64,000 nt of DNA, taken from Acidobacteriota bacterium. GTDB taxonomy: Bacteria > Acidobacteriota > Blastocatellia > RBC074. A program made the translations under genes and the position numbers. The notes under the pieces were generated by a model. That model ran no database searches and was not told where the DNA came from. It worked only from the letters and a program-made list of their open reading frames with translations. Positions 7,621 through 17,248 of this stretch are shown in pieces. The stretch's first letter is position 1. The number at the start of each line of letters is the position of its first letter. Location of the stretch: NCBI GenBank assembly GCA_018268995.1, contig JAFDVL010000048.1, positions 7,431 to 71,430 of the forward strand. Direction: 5' to 3'.

Positions 7621-10020
7621 TCACCGAGAAAACCGTAAGTAAATACCAATAGTATTAGCATTGTGCCCAGAGTATCGGGAATCCAACAGCAAAAATCGCC
7701 TCCCATCTTGCTCGGCGGGGAAAGCGTCCATTGGATAAGGCGACAACCCATCCCACGCATAATCATTCAGGCGATACGGTTCATACAAATACCGCACGCC
7801 CAGCGCCACATTCGGGCTGAACTGATAACTCAGGTCAAGATTGACTTCGTGAAAGCGGGTCTTGGCATCCGGGAACGGAAAGGCTTTGGCGTTGATGACG
7901 CTGTTTGCCAACGGGGTGCCCGGATTGACAGTGCTCAAACGGGTATTGCCAAAAGCGAACGCATAGTGCAGATCAAGAAAAAGTTTTTCTTTTGCTAAAT
8001 ACGTGGTGACGCCTGTGCCAACGCTATCCACAATATCGCGTTCATCACGGTTCCAGCGATTGTTGAGATCGAAGGGAACCGCCGTTTTAGAGATTTGCTG
8101 CAAAGTTGAGCTATATCGGTCGCGCGAATAGTTCGCGTAGAGGGTGGTATTTTCCATTCCCGTGTAGAGCAAATCCACGCTGCCGCCACCTTGCACGTAT
8201 TTCGATAGTCCAAAGAAATTCTGATCAAAATCATCACTGCGATAACCGAAAGTTCCAGCTAATCCGAACTCCGGGCTGAAGTGGTATTGCCATTGCACGT
8301 TTGCATTGTGGCGCAGCCGTTTCGTTTGATCGAACATCCGCAACAATTTGTACTCAAGCACGCCGGGGTCATAGACCTGCGGAGTCCGGTCCGAGTAGTG
8401 GTAATCCACTTTGCCCGAAAGCGCATTGCTATGACGATAGGAAAGCTCTGTTCCAAACGTGTATTCGTTGGTGCGTCCGACCTGCCGATGACGGCGGTTC
8501 CAGCCTTCCCATTTATAATCGAAGCTCCAATCCAACGGCTTCGAGATATTCCAGATTGCTTCTGCGCTTGCGGTTTGTCGCCGGAAGGTCAGCGGTTCGT
8601 TTTCGATGGGCTTACCGCTGATGTTCGTGCGCCAGTATGATTCGCCATACGCCGCATAACCGGGGAAAAGAATCTCGTGCGTTTTGTTTTCGTTGAGATA
8701 CGTCCGGTAATGCAGGTTAGCTGTCCAGTGTTTGCCTAGCGGGGTAGTGAAGACGTGATCCTGCGTGAAGATGTCTACGGCTCCTTCCAAACTGGGGCGC
8801 GGCAACGCTTTTGTATCGGTGACTGAAGTGCCAGTCGGTAAACCCGTCGCAACGATAGCACTGTTCATTGTGTACGGAACGAATGAATCATTTTGCCGCC
8901 AGAAACTCCAGCCCACGGCGCTGGCCCAACGCGCGTCATTGGGTAGATCAATGAACCCTGAAATCAGGAAGCTGTTTGATTCATTGTCAGGCGCAAGCGC
9001 GAAGATGCCGCGTGAAAAAGCCCCGCGATCAAAAACGCCGCCCGATCCAGTTGCTTGCAGGTCAGTGGCCCGGAATGGATTATCAAAGGTGAGCGAGGAA
9101 ATGCGGTTATCAAATTTTGAATACGTGTAATCGAAATTGATCGCCCATTTTTCGCGGGCATACGTCGTGCCAGCGGTGAACTGGTTATGGCGGTAATTAA
9201 CCTGCTCCGGCAACTCAATCGCCAGCACACGGAACGTATCGCCGTTGGCAGTGCCAACACGTTCGTAGGTTCCTGTGCCAAGCGGCTTGGAACCGAACTT
9301 GCGCTGATTCAGGTAACGGAGATGCACGCTCCAATGATCCGTCAGATTGATGCGCTGCTCGGCCTTCAGCGTTTGCCGTTTGACGCGCAAACTGACCAAC
9401 GGCGCACTACTGACAAAGCTCCGCACCGCCGTCGGCAAATCAGCGCTGGCAGTGTTTTGGAGCGTTTGCTGAATCTGATCTGGAATGGTCAACACGCCGG
9501 GCGTGCTGGAACCAAAGAGCGACCGACTGCCTGCGGAATAAAGATGCGGCAGCCCGCTATATTCGACCGTGGTGCGAAAGCGCCCATACCTTCCGAAATC
9601 GAGAAGATACCGCTGATCCAATTCGCTTGGCCCTCTGCCGATGAGTTTGAAAAAGGTCGGCGAGTCTTCCGGGTTCGCCACGATCCGAAATCGGCGAAAA
9701 AGGAATCCTTCGCGGACTTGTCGAAACTCTTCATACCTCGACGGACGGACGCCAGTCACGTTGGTAAATTGCCCGCCTAGCTCAAAGGTGAACTTAGTTT
9801 GGCTTGTGATAGTGGTTTTATCTTGTCCTGGTGTTGCGGTGTTTTTGTCGGTTGTTTTCTCTTCCTTCTTCTCTTTTTCTGTCGCCTCTCCATTTTTTGA
9901 GGAGACGGCAGAAGCGGAAGTCCCATCAGTGGGCGGTTGAGCAGGAGCAGCGACAGAACACGTGAACACGATTAGCAATAAAACATAAAAACTTGGTTTC
10001 ATCATCTGGGTGATTTTCAT
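7621..10020 (-). CDS. MtrB/PioB-like outer-membrane beta-barrel, copy A
   Basis: This 799-residue protein has a signal peptide (about 1-28), a Lys/Glu/Thr-rich linker (about 35-65) and a long run of amphipathic beta strands. This matches an MtrB/PioB-type barrel with an N-terminal disordered segment. I chose the ATG at 10020 because GGAGGAG lies at ideal distance; the open frame extends to 10083 but would overlap the upstream cytochrome stop at 10043. It follows decahaem copy A by 22 bases and should form a porin-cytochrome pair with it. Sequence similarity to copy B is low by eye. Confidence 0.82.
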   Translation of the reverse strand: MKITQMMKPSFYVLLLIVFTCSVAAPAQPPTDGTSASAVSSKNGEATEKEKKEEKTTDKNTATPGQDKTTITSQTKFTFELGGQFTNVTGVRPSRYEEFRQVREGFLFRRFRIVANPEDSPTFFKLIGRGPSELDQRYLLDFGRYGRFRTTVEYSGLPHLYSAGSRSLFGSSTPGVLTIPDQIQQTLQNTASADLPTAVRSFVSSAPLVSLRVKRQTLKAEQRINLTDHWSVHLRYLNQRKFGSKPLGTGTYERVGTANGDTFRVLAIELPEQVNYRHNQFTAGTTYAREKWAINFDYTYSKFDNRISSLTFDNPFRATDLQATGSGGVFDRGAFSRGIFALAPDNESNSFLISGFIDLPNDARWASAVGWSFWRQNDSFVPYTMNSAIVATGLPTGTSVTDTKALPRPSLEGAVDIFTQDHVFTTPLGKHWTANLHYRTYLNENKTHEILFPGYAAYGESYWRTNISGKPIENEPLTFRRQTASAEAIWNISKPLDWSFDYKWEGWNRRHRQVGRTNEYTFGTELSYRHSNALSGKVDYHYSDRTPQVYDPGVLEYKLLRMFDQTKRLRHNANVQWQYHFSPEFGLAGTFGYRSDDFDQNFFGLSKYVQGGGSVDLLYTGMENTTLYANYSRDRYSSTLQQISKTAVPFDLNNRWNRDERDIVDSVGTGVTTYLAKEKLFLDLHYAFAFGNTRLSTVNPGTPLANSVINAKAFPFPDAKTRFHEVNLDLSYQFSPNVALGVRYLYEPYRLNDYAWDGLSPYPMDAFPAEQDGRRFLLLDSRYSGHNANTIGIYLRFSR

Positions 10021-10042
10021 AACTCCTCCTTCATCTCCGCGC

Positions 10043-11092
10043 CTAGCGTTGCAGGTTGATCCCTGATGGGTGATTCGAGCCATGAACAGCTGCGTGGCAC
10101 GTGCTACAGGAACGGTTCATCGTAAAAGCAGAATTTGAATAGCCTGCTACTGTTTGGTGCCTTCCCTGAATATGGCATTGCTGACACAGCATGGGTGCGC
10201 GTGCGTTCAAGAGTGCCGTATTGTTTGAGCCGTGCGACTTGTGACAATTCGCGCAGCTTTCACGGACAGGCGAATGCTCATACAGAAACGGCCCGCGTTT
10301 TTCTGTGTGGCACTGATAACAGGTTTCGTTGATGCTGCCAGTACGCATCAGCTTTTCGCCGATGGAGCCATGTGCTTCGTGGCATGAAGAGCAACTGAGC
10401 TGATGTTCACGGTTTTCATTACGGAAGAGATGGGTTGACCGCTGAAATTGTGCTTTGCGGACATCGCCATGACATTGAAAACACGTATCTGCTTCTGTCC
10501 GTCTCTTCAGCAATTTCCCTTCGGCTTGAGCCGTGGCAAACAACTTGCTGTCTGCCGTGGGTGCCGCTGGCGAGTGGTGCATGCTATGGCAATCAAGACA
10601 GGAAAGTTTGGCTTTTTCATGTTTGTTGCCGCGCCAGACGGCATGTTCTTTCATCTGCGAATGGCATTGCATGCAGGACGCGTTGATTTGCGTCGCAGTT
10701 AGCTTATCGAACGCAATCATGCTGGCATTCTTAGCCTTGGTTTCATCATTTTGCAGTGCTTCTGCTTCTGCGTCCTTCCCTTCTTTGATGAGTTTTTGTG
10801 CAGTCAGGTGGAATTCCAGATGTACTTTGGCCCCACCGTGACAGGATTCGCAACTTTGCGCACTGGCACTCGCTTTATCAGCTTTTGCTTTGTGATGCGC
10901 TGTCGGAGCAAGGCGCGCAACTTGCTCGGCGTGACATTCGGCACAGGAACTGTTGCCTACAAATTGACTGGGGTCTTGCGCTGGCAGGGGGACGATTTCT
11001 TTCTTAGCATTTGCTGCTAATTTGGAAGAAATAAACGGTGCTGCTGCCGTCGCACAGAAAAAAATAACGAAGACGAGCTTAAGTATCCGCAT
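10043..11092 (-). CDS. DmsE/MtrA-like decahaem cytochrome c, copy A
   Basis: This 349-residue exported cytochrome has ten CXXCH motifs: CAECH, CESCH, CMQCH, CLDCH, CFQCH, CSSCH, CYQCH, CANCH, CQQCH and CSTCH. It shares its signal peptide and the PAQDPSQFVGNSSC start with copy B. MtrA/DmsE relatives form an electron wire inside an outer-membrane barrel. It starts 39 bases after the pentahaem cytochrome and precedes its barrel by 22 bases, so electrons probably pass pentahaem to decahaem to outside. No extracellular MtrC-type cytochrome is visible in the operon. Confidence 0.92.
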   Translation of the reverse strand: MRILKLVFVIFFCATAAAPFISSKLAANAKKEIVPLPAQDPSQFVGNSSCAECHAEQVARLAPTAHHKAKADKASASAQSCESCHGGAKVHLEFHLTAQKLIKEGKDAEAEALQNDETKAKNASMIAFDKLTATQINASCMQCHSQMKEHAVWRGNKHEKAKLSCLDCHSMHHSPAAPTADSKLFATAQAEGKLLKRRTEADTCFQCHGDVRKAQFQRSTHLFRNENREHQLSCSSCHEAHGSIGEKLMRTGSINETCYQCHTEKRGPFLYEHSPVRESCANCHKSHGSNNTALLNARAPMLCQQCHIQGRHQTVAGYSNSAFTMNRSCSTCHAAVHGSNHPSGINLQR

Positions 11093-11103
11093 AAGATTTA
11101 ATA

Positions 11104-11131
11104 GGTGAAAAGCGAGGTTCGCTCGAATTCT

Positions 11132-11153
<22 letters not shown>
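11104..11153. repeat. 50-bp perfect direct repeat, copy 2 (duplication footprint)
   Basis: Identical to 7466-7515. It spans the spacer between the pentahaem and decahaem-A genes and the last codons (KLYPNQ, stop) of the pentahaem gene. Confidence 0.9.
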
Positions 11154-11941
<788 letters not shown>

Positions 11942-12117
11942 GGCTTAACCCCCTTTGTGATTCAATCAATCGGGATAAGCTCAATGCGAAGTCGTGGATT
12001 ATTCCCCACAGGCTTCTTGCGTGCATTGGCTATCATCGCTAATAGCTAAAATTCCCCATTACTACGTGGGAACGGGCGAGAATCAAAGAACCAGCAAATA
12101 GTATTCCAAAATGCACT

Positions 12118-12132
12118 ACTCCACTTTGGAGT
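12118..12132. promoter_or_regulatory. 15-bp palindrome in the operon leader
   Basis: ACTCCA-CTT-TGGAGT is a perfect inverted repeat about 180 bases upstream of the pentahaem start. On the minus strand an AT-rich candidate -10 (TACTAT) lies just downstream of it. It could be an operator for the cytochrome operon; this rests on symmetry and position only. Confidence 0.35.
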
Positions 12133-12163
12133 GAAAAGTTTATGGCTGAACACTACATTCGTC

Positions 12164-12201
12164 TGTGATCATCATCACAGGCTTTGGTGATGTAGATCAC
12201 A
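12164..12201. promoter_or_regulatory. Tandem Crp-type binding sites
   Basis: Site 1 at 12164-12179 is TGTGA-N6-TCACA, a perfect match to the Crp consensus. Site 2 at 12186-12201 is GGTGA-N6-TCACA, one mismatch. Their centres are 22 bp apart, about two helical turns, which suits side-by-side dimers. They lie between the cytochrome operon (start 11941) and the M14-type gene (start 12276), nearer the latter. A candidate -10 CATACT at 12233-12238 serves the plus strand. They could control either or both directions. The Crp/Fnr protein at 1491-2207 has the recognition residues expected for such sites. Confidence 0.65.
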
Positions 12202-12275
12202 ATCTTTAGATAAGCTTTCGGTATTCGTGTTGCATACTACCTTTGTGCGGAAATCTACGCAAGAAAGGTGCTTGT

Positions 12276-13439
12276 ATGCAAAGCTCAGTCGCAACAAAAA
12301 AATTCCAACGCTGGTTAGGAAGCTATGGTAATGGCCAAAAAGGACCGTTGGTAATTTGTATCGGTGGCATTCACGGCAACGAACCGGCAGGCGCGATTGC
12401 CCTGCAAAACGTGCTGCGCCAGCTCAACGAAACAAAGCCTGCTTTTGCTGGACGACTATTAGCGCTGGCGGGAAATGTAAAAGCATTGAACGAGGGCGTG
12501 CGCTATTTTCATCACGATCTGAATCGAATGTGGTTGCCCGCGCGTGTGCGATCACAACCAAAAGTCGAAACAGCAGAAGATGCTGAGCAGCAGGAATTAC
12601 TGACGATCATCAGCGATGCGTTAACGCAGCAGCAGACGGGCGTTATCTTTCTGGATTTACACACCACCTCTTCTTCCGGCGCACCTTTCGCCTTGATTAG
12701 CGACACGCTTCTCAATCGTCGCTTCGCCTTACAGCTGCGAACCCCGCTGATCCTGGGTCTTGAGGAAAGCATTGAAGGGACAATCCTGAATTACATTAAC
12801 GACCTGGGGCACGCAGCAATTGGATTTGAGGCAGGACAGCATGAATCACCTCAATCCATCAAAAATCACGAGGCTGCGGTGTGGATCACATTGGTTGAGG
12901 CAGGTTGCCTGATCCCGGAACAAGTGCCTGATCTAAGTGCTCATCGGCAGACGTTGATGGAAGCAAGCCGCAACCTGCCCTCTGTCTTTGAAATTCGCTA
13001 TCGGCACGCAATTCAGGCGTCGGATCAGTTTGTCATGAAAGCTGGCTTCACAAATTTCTATCCGGTCAAAAAAGCCGCTCCTGTGGCAGCAGATTGCCGT
13101 GGTGAGGTGCAGGTGAAAGAGGCTGGGTACTTATTCATGCCGCTGTACCAAAAGCTGGGCGAAGATGGGTTCTTTCTCGTGCGTGAAGTAAAGCCGTTCT
13201 GGCTCGGCGTTTCTGCCTGGCTTCGTCGGCTCGGCGCAGATCGGTTGCTCCACTGGTTGCCAGGCGTAGCCTATTTACCAACGGACAAAAATTCGCTGGT
13301 CATCAATACACGTATTGCTCGTTGGTTCGTGATTGAAATCTGTCACCTGCTCGGTTTTCGCAAACATGCACAAGTTGGCGATCAACTCATCATCAGCCGT
13401 CGCAGGCAATCATCCTGGGGGCGCAACCAGGATGTGTGA
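12276..13439 (+). CDS. Succinylglutamate desuccinylase/aspartoacylase-like M14 zinc hydrolase
   Basis: This 387-residue cytoplasmic protein has the AstE/AspA zinc motif GGIHGNEPAG (His and Glu ligands, about residues 30-39) and a second His in DLHTTSSSGAPF (about 125-136). Members remove acyl groups from amino acids (succinylglutamate, N-acetylaspartate) or modify cell-wall precursors; the substrate here is unknown. I chose the ATG at 12276 because AAAGG precedes it, instead of an in-frame ATG 33 bases upstream. The C-terminal third (about 270-387) resembles the beta-rich domain of the family. It stands alone between a Crp-type regulatory region and a palindromic element. Confidence 0.85.
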   Translation: MQSSVATKKFQRWLGSYGNGQKGPLVICIGGIHGNEPAGAIALQNVLRQLNETKPAFAGRLLALAGNVKALNEGVRYFHHDLNRMWLPARVRSQPKVETAEDAEQQELLTIISDALTQQQTGVIFLDLHTTSSSGAPFALISDTLLNRRFALQLRTPLILGLEESIEGTILNYINDLGHAAIGFEAGQHESPQSIKNHEAAVWITLVEAGCLIPEQVPDLSAHRQTLMEASRNLPSVFEIRYRHAIQASDQFVMKAGFTNFYPVKKAAPVAADCRGEVQVKEAGYLFMPLYQKLGEDGFFLVREVKPFWLGVSAWLRRLGADRLLHWLPGVAYLPTDKNSLVINTRIARWFVIEICHLLGFRKHAQVGDQLIISRRRQSSWGRNQDV

Positions 13440-13790
13440 CATATAGCTTTTAAGAAAAAGATTTTCCGGTGGGAAAGCAAAGCGGTAAGAACTTACCGCA
13501 CTCCATACGCTTCGCGCTCCCACCGGAAAACCTTTTTCTTGATCTCAATAAATGCAGAAGATGTACAACAAACATCTTGTTTGTTACTCCGCCTGGTTCT
13601 GTGCAAACTGATTTGTCAATACATCTAAACGATAGCGTCAAGCCAATGTGTCTAAAATCTGCGCTTCCCTGACAATGATGCTGATACGAACAACGCGTCG
13701 AACGTTTTGCCGGAACATTCCACTTGAATTCAGCCACAATCCCAGTCATTCTGTGGCTTGTCCCCGTTATTTCCTAAATTGAGGTACTTT
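13440..13790. other. Intergenic region with a long palindromic element
   Basis: The first 106 bases after the M14-type stop are filled by the palindrome described at 13443-13546. The remaining 240 bases up to the S46 peptidase hold no recognisable gene; the promoter of the peptidase must be here. TTGAGG precedes the peptidase ATG. Confidence 0.5.
13443..13546. repeat. Palindromic repeat element, family II, copy 1
   Basis: The arms at 13452-13478 and 13514-13540 match at 24 of 27 positions as an inverted repeat. A nested 8-bp stem GCGGTAAG/CTTACCGC with a 2-base loop lies at 13482-13499. Both ends of the element are homologous, in opposite orientation, to 28324-28398. It follows the stop of the M14-type gene by three bases and may also end transcription. 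Confidence 0.75.
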
Positions 13791-15902
13791 ATGAACCAAA
13801 CTTTTTCGCGCCGTTGCAAGAAGCCAATGGCGATTTTTTGCAGCGCTGCATTGTTGCTGTCAACGTTTGCTTTTCCGGCCACGGCTGACGAAGGCATGTG
13901 GACCTATTTCAATCTGCCAACCAAACAACTCAAAGAAAAATATGGCTTCGAGGCGACGCAGGAATGGCTGGATCATCTGCGCCTGGCGAGCGTCAGATTC
14001 AACGATGGCGGTTCCGGCTCGTTCATCAGCCCCAGTCTGGTCATCACGAATCACCACGTAGCAAGTGGGCAACTGCAAAAAATTTCGACGCCTAAAAAGG
14101 ATTATTTGAAAGACGGCTTTCTAGCGAAAAATCAGAACGAAGAAATTAAATGCCCGGATTTGGAATTAAACGTGCTCGTGTCTATGGAAGACGTGACAGC
14201 ACGCATCAACGGTGCGGCAAAACCAGAGATGAAACCTGAAGAGGCCGCCGCCGCACAACAAGCGGAAATCGCAGCCATTCAAAAGGAAAGTACTGAGAAA
14301 ACGGGGCTGCGCTCGGATGTGGTTTCATTTTATCAGGGCAGCGAACAATGGCTGTATCGCTACAAAAAATATACAGACGTGCGTATCGTATTTGCGCCGG
14401 AAAAACAGGCCGCGTTCTTTGGCGGCGATCCTGACAATTTTACCTTCCCGCGTTTTGATATGGACGTGACGATCATGCGGGTCTATGAAAACGGCAAGCC
14501 TGTCGCCTCGCAGCATTACCTGAAATGGAATTCCAATAGTGCAAAAGATGGCGATCTGGTCTTTGTTTCTGGGCATCCCGGTTCGACCGAACGCAACATC
14601 ACGATGGCCGAAATCGAATATCAGCGCGATGTGCTGTATCCGAATATTCTCAAATATTTGAAGCGCCAGCTAGCCGTGTTGAATGATTATGCCAAGCTCG
14701 GTCAGGAACAAAAGCGGCAGGCAGATGAAGAGATTTTCGGGCTTGAGAATTCGCAAAAAGCTTACATCGGCCAATATCAGGGCTTGCTTGATAAAAACCT
14801 CATCGCCAAGAAGCAACAGGAAGAAAATGAGTTGCGTGCCAAAGTGGATGCCAAGCCGGAATGGAAGCAAGCTTACGGCAGTGCCTGGGGAGAAATTGCA
14901 CAGGCACAGGCAGAGATTGGCAAAATGGGAAAGCAGAGCTTTTTCCGTGGCATTCGTCGCTCGAAATTGCTCAGCCTGGCTTCTTTGGTAAATCGCTACG
15001 TGCGTGAAATCAAAAAGCCGGATGCCCAGCGTGCCAGCGGGTTTCGTGAATCAGAAATCGAATCCACCAAGTTGCAGCTTTTCTCGCCCGCGCCAATTTA
15101 TCCGCAACTGGAAGAGCGCGTGATTGCCAGCAATCTGGAACTGGCGCTGGAAGAGCTGGGGCCGGATGATGTGTTCGTCAAAACGGTGCTGGAGGGGAAG
15201 ACGCCCGCTGACTTTGCGAAGGACTTGGTTGCGGGCACGAAACTGGCAGACCCGGCATATCGCAAATCCTTAGCCGATGGCGGCGAAGAAGCTGTCAGCA
15301 ATTCAAACGACACGATGATTGCTTTGATCAAGAAGCTGCAACCGCTGCAAAGGGAAGTGGCGATGAAGGTTGCACCCTTGCAAGGTCAAATCGCAGCAGC
15401 CGATGAAAAAATCGGAGAAGCACGTTTTGCTGTGTATGGACGTTCGCAATACCCAGATGCAAATTTCACGCTGCGCCTGTCCTACGGCACGGTCAAGGGC
15501 TATCCGATGAATGGCACGATTGCGCCGTCGCGTACGACCTTCTATGGCTTGTATGATCGTGTGCATAGCTTCGGCAATAAAGAACCATTCAATACGCCGC
15601 AACGCTTTCTGGATCGCGTAAGTAAATTGAATTTGTCTACCCCGCTGAATTTCGTCACGACGAATGACATCATCGGTGGCAATTCCGGCTCGCCCGTGGT
15701 TAACCGCAATGGCGAATTTGTCGGGATTGTTTTCGATGGCAATATCGAAAGCCTGATCGGCAATTTCATCTATGACGAAGCGGCGAATCGCACGGTTGCC
15801 GTTCACTCCGCTGGCATTATGGAAGCGATGCGCAAGCTCTATGATGCGAACGCACTGGCGGATGAGATTGAAGGGAAAATGGCGAAGAGCGCGATGAGAT
15901 AA
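13791..15902 (+). CDS. S46-family dipeptidyl-peptidase (DPP7/DPP11 type)
   Basis: This 703-residue secreted protease has a signal peptide (about 1-33) and the S46 chymotrypsin-like triad: His in TNHHVASG (88/89), an Asp in the GDPDNFTFPRFDMDV region, and Ser632 in GGNSGSPVVN. S46 enzymes release dipeptides from the N terminus of oligopeptides in the periplasm; the acidic versus hydrophobic preference (DPP11 versus DPP7) is not decided here. Length is normal for the family. The start at 13791 follows a GAGG ribosome site; an ATG 33 bases upstream lacks one. It stands as a single gene. Confidence 0.93.
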   Translation: MNQTFSRRCKKPMAIFCSAALLLSTFAFPATADEGMWTYFNLPTKQLKEKYGFEATQEWLDHLRLASVRFNDGGSGSFISPSLVITNHHVASGQLQKISTPKKDYLKDGFLAKNQNEEIKCPDLELNVLVSMEDVTARINGAAKPEMKPEEAAAAQQAEIAAIQKESTEKTGLRSDVVSFYQGSEQWLYRYKKYTDVRIVFAPEKQAAFFGGDPDNFTFPRFDMDVTIMRVYENGKPVASQHYLKWNSNSAKDGDLVFVSGHPGSTERNITMAEIEYQRDVLYPNILKYLKRQLAVLNDYAKLGQEQKRQADEEIFGLENSQKAYIGQYQGLLDKNLIAKKQQEENELRAKVDAKPEWKQAYGSAWGEIAQAQAEIGKMGKQSFFRGIRRSKLLSLASLVNRYVREIKKPDAQRASGFRESEIESTKLQLFSPAPIYPQLEERVIASNLELALEELGPDDVFVKTVLEGKTPADFAKDLVAGTKLADPAYRKSLADGGEEAVSNSNDTMIALIKKLQPLQREVAMKVAPLQGQIAAADEKIGEARFAVYGRSQYPDANFTLRLSYGTVKGYPMNGTIAPSRTTFYGLYDRVHSFGNKEPFNTPQRFLDRVSKLNLSTPLNFVTTNDIIGGNSGSPVVNRNGEFVGIVFDGNIESLIGNFIYDEAANRTVAVHSAGIMEAMRKLYDANALADEIEGKMAKSAMR

Positions 15903-16046
15903 ACGCGAAAGAGGGAAGAAGGGGGAGGGGGACGAAGGGAAGGAGGGACGGAGCGAAGGAGAGAAAGAGCGAATGGGAATCAATGGCTTTCTTCGTGCTC
16001 ATCCCTCCTTCCCTCTTTCCCTCCGTCTCTCCTTCTCTCTTTCACT
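15903..16046. repeat. Purine-rich/pyrimidine-rich imperfect inverted repeat
   Basis: After the peptidase stop the plus strand is almost pure G/A for about 68 bases (15903-15970). A 33-base mixed spacer follows, then an almost pure C/T run (16004-16042) that is roughly its reverse complement. It can form a long hairpin and is the only sequence between two convergent genes, so it probably ends transcription from both sides. Confidence 0.65.
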
Positions 16047-16775
16047 TCAATGTTGTTGATGACAGGCAGGAGCAGCGGATTGCGCCATTGGCGATGTCCC
16101 CAACTTTGGACTAAGGTACGGCACTCCCAACGCCAGCCCGCGTACAATCAATAACAACGCAACAACCGTCGTTCCTATGGGCAACAGCCGGCGAATGGAA
16201 AAGCGAACCGACGGTGAAAGAAAGCCATTCGGCAAGGCTATCGCCAGCATCGCAGGCGTAGTCCCCAAGCCAAACATCGCCATAAACAACACGCTCCTGA
16301 AAATCGTAGGCTGTGCCATTGCTCCTGCAATTGCCAAATAGACAAACCCGCACGGCAATAATCCATTCAGCAACCCCACACCGAACGGCGCGGCAAAACG
16401 ATGCGAGCGCAATAATCGCCCTAACTGTAGCTTCATTTTCGCAATGACAGTTGCCGCACGTTGTGTGGCAGAGAAGCGTTGTGTAAATGTTCTTGGCAAG
16501 ATCAGCCAGAGTAAAATCGTGACACCAGTTGCAATCGAGAGAAATTGCTGAATCCCCGCCAACCGCGCCGCACTGCCAAGCAGACCAAACGCCAGCCCCA
16601 ACAGGGAATAGGTCATCGTCCGACCAAAATTATAAAACAAACTGGACGTGGCAATGCGTGCGACACTCGGTTGTGAGCTCCCGGTTGGCAGCAACGCTAA
16701 GGCCAATGGGCCACACATGCCGATGCAATGCAACGAACCAAAAAAGCCTAAGGTGAGAGCCGCAAGAATATCCAT
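16047..16775 (-). CDS. SafE/TauE-like membrane protein of the cbb3 operon
   Basis: This 242-residue inner-membrane protein has about six transmembrane helices and begins with a SLHCIGMCGPLALA motif containing CX3C. It matches the UreH/SafE branch found beside cbb3 oxidase genes and related to DsbD-type membrane domains. The C terminus ends in a Cys/His tail (ACHQQH) that could bind a metal. By context it is a cbb3 assembly factor, perhaps for copper or thiol transfer. It is the last gene of the operon, four bases after ccoH. Confidence 0.85.
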   Translation of the reverse strand: MDILAALTLGFFGSLHCIGMCGPLALALLPTGSSQPSVARIATSSLFYNFGRTMTYSLLGLAFGLLGSAARLAGIQQFLSIATGVTILLWLILPRTFTQRFSATQRAATVIAKMKLQLGRLLRSHRFAAPFGVGLLNGLLPCGFVYLAIAGAMAQPTIFRSVLFMAMFGLGTTPAMLAIALPNGFLSPSVRFSIRRLLPIGTTVVALLLIVRGLALGVPYLSPKLGTSPMAQSAAPACHQQH

Positions 16776-16779
16776 CTCG

Positions 16780-17247
16780 TTACACCATCACGATAAATTC
16801 ATTGTAGAAATCGCGTCCATCTGACGACCATGTAACTTTGACGCGCCACAATCCCTTTGCCAGCTTGGCCGTCGGAATTGTTTGGGAGCTATCTGCACTG
16901 AGCGCGATGGCAAATTCCTGATCGCGTGCGGAGTCTGACGGGCGATAGAAAAGAATTGTGCCCTGTACGTTTGCGCTCTGGGCAGGGAATTGTAGTTTGA
17001 CAGACTGCCCATCCTCGCTCAGGACGCAAGTCACGGGTTGTTCCAGCGCATTGGTCTGACGCTGGCGATTGATTTGCTGTTCGTATTTCACTTCTTTGGC
17101 ATAGTAATCCGGCGATACCAATTCGATTTTTTGCGTCATGGTAAAAGCCACGATGCCAAGCGTGGACAACGCGAAGACGGTGTAGACAGCAGCAATGCCA
17201 TAGCCCCACAGCGATTTTGGTTTTGTTTCTTCAGGTTTCGTGTCCAT
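16780..17247 (-). CDS. ccoH: CcoH/FixH cbb3 oxidase assembly protein
   Basis: This 155-residue protein has a single N-terminal membrane helix (about 15-38), a YYAKEVKYEQQINRQ stretch typical of FixH, and a periplasmic beta-sandwich ending DGRDFYNEFIVMV. CcoH stabilises assembly of cbb3 oxidase together with CcoG and CcoI. It begins one base after the ccoG stop and ends four bases before the SafE-like gene. Confidence 0.9.
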   Translation of the reverse strand: MDTKPEETKPKSLWGYGIAAVYTVFALSTLGIVAFTMTQKIELVSPDYYAKEVKYEQQINRQRQTNALEQPVTCVLSEDGQSVKLQFPAQSANVQGTILFYRPSDSARDQEFAIALSADSSQTIPTAKLAKGLWRVKVTWSSDGRDFYNEFIVMV

Positions 17248-17248
17248 A

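Noticed and set aside
7494..7766. 90-codon frame as an intact small gene
   Set aside because: Its first half is an alternative frame of the barrel gene and its end duplicates the tail of the pentahaem gene; a remnant explains it better.
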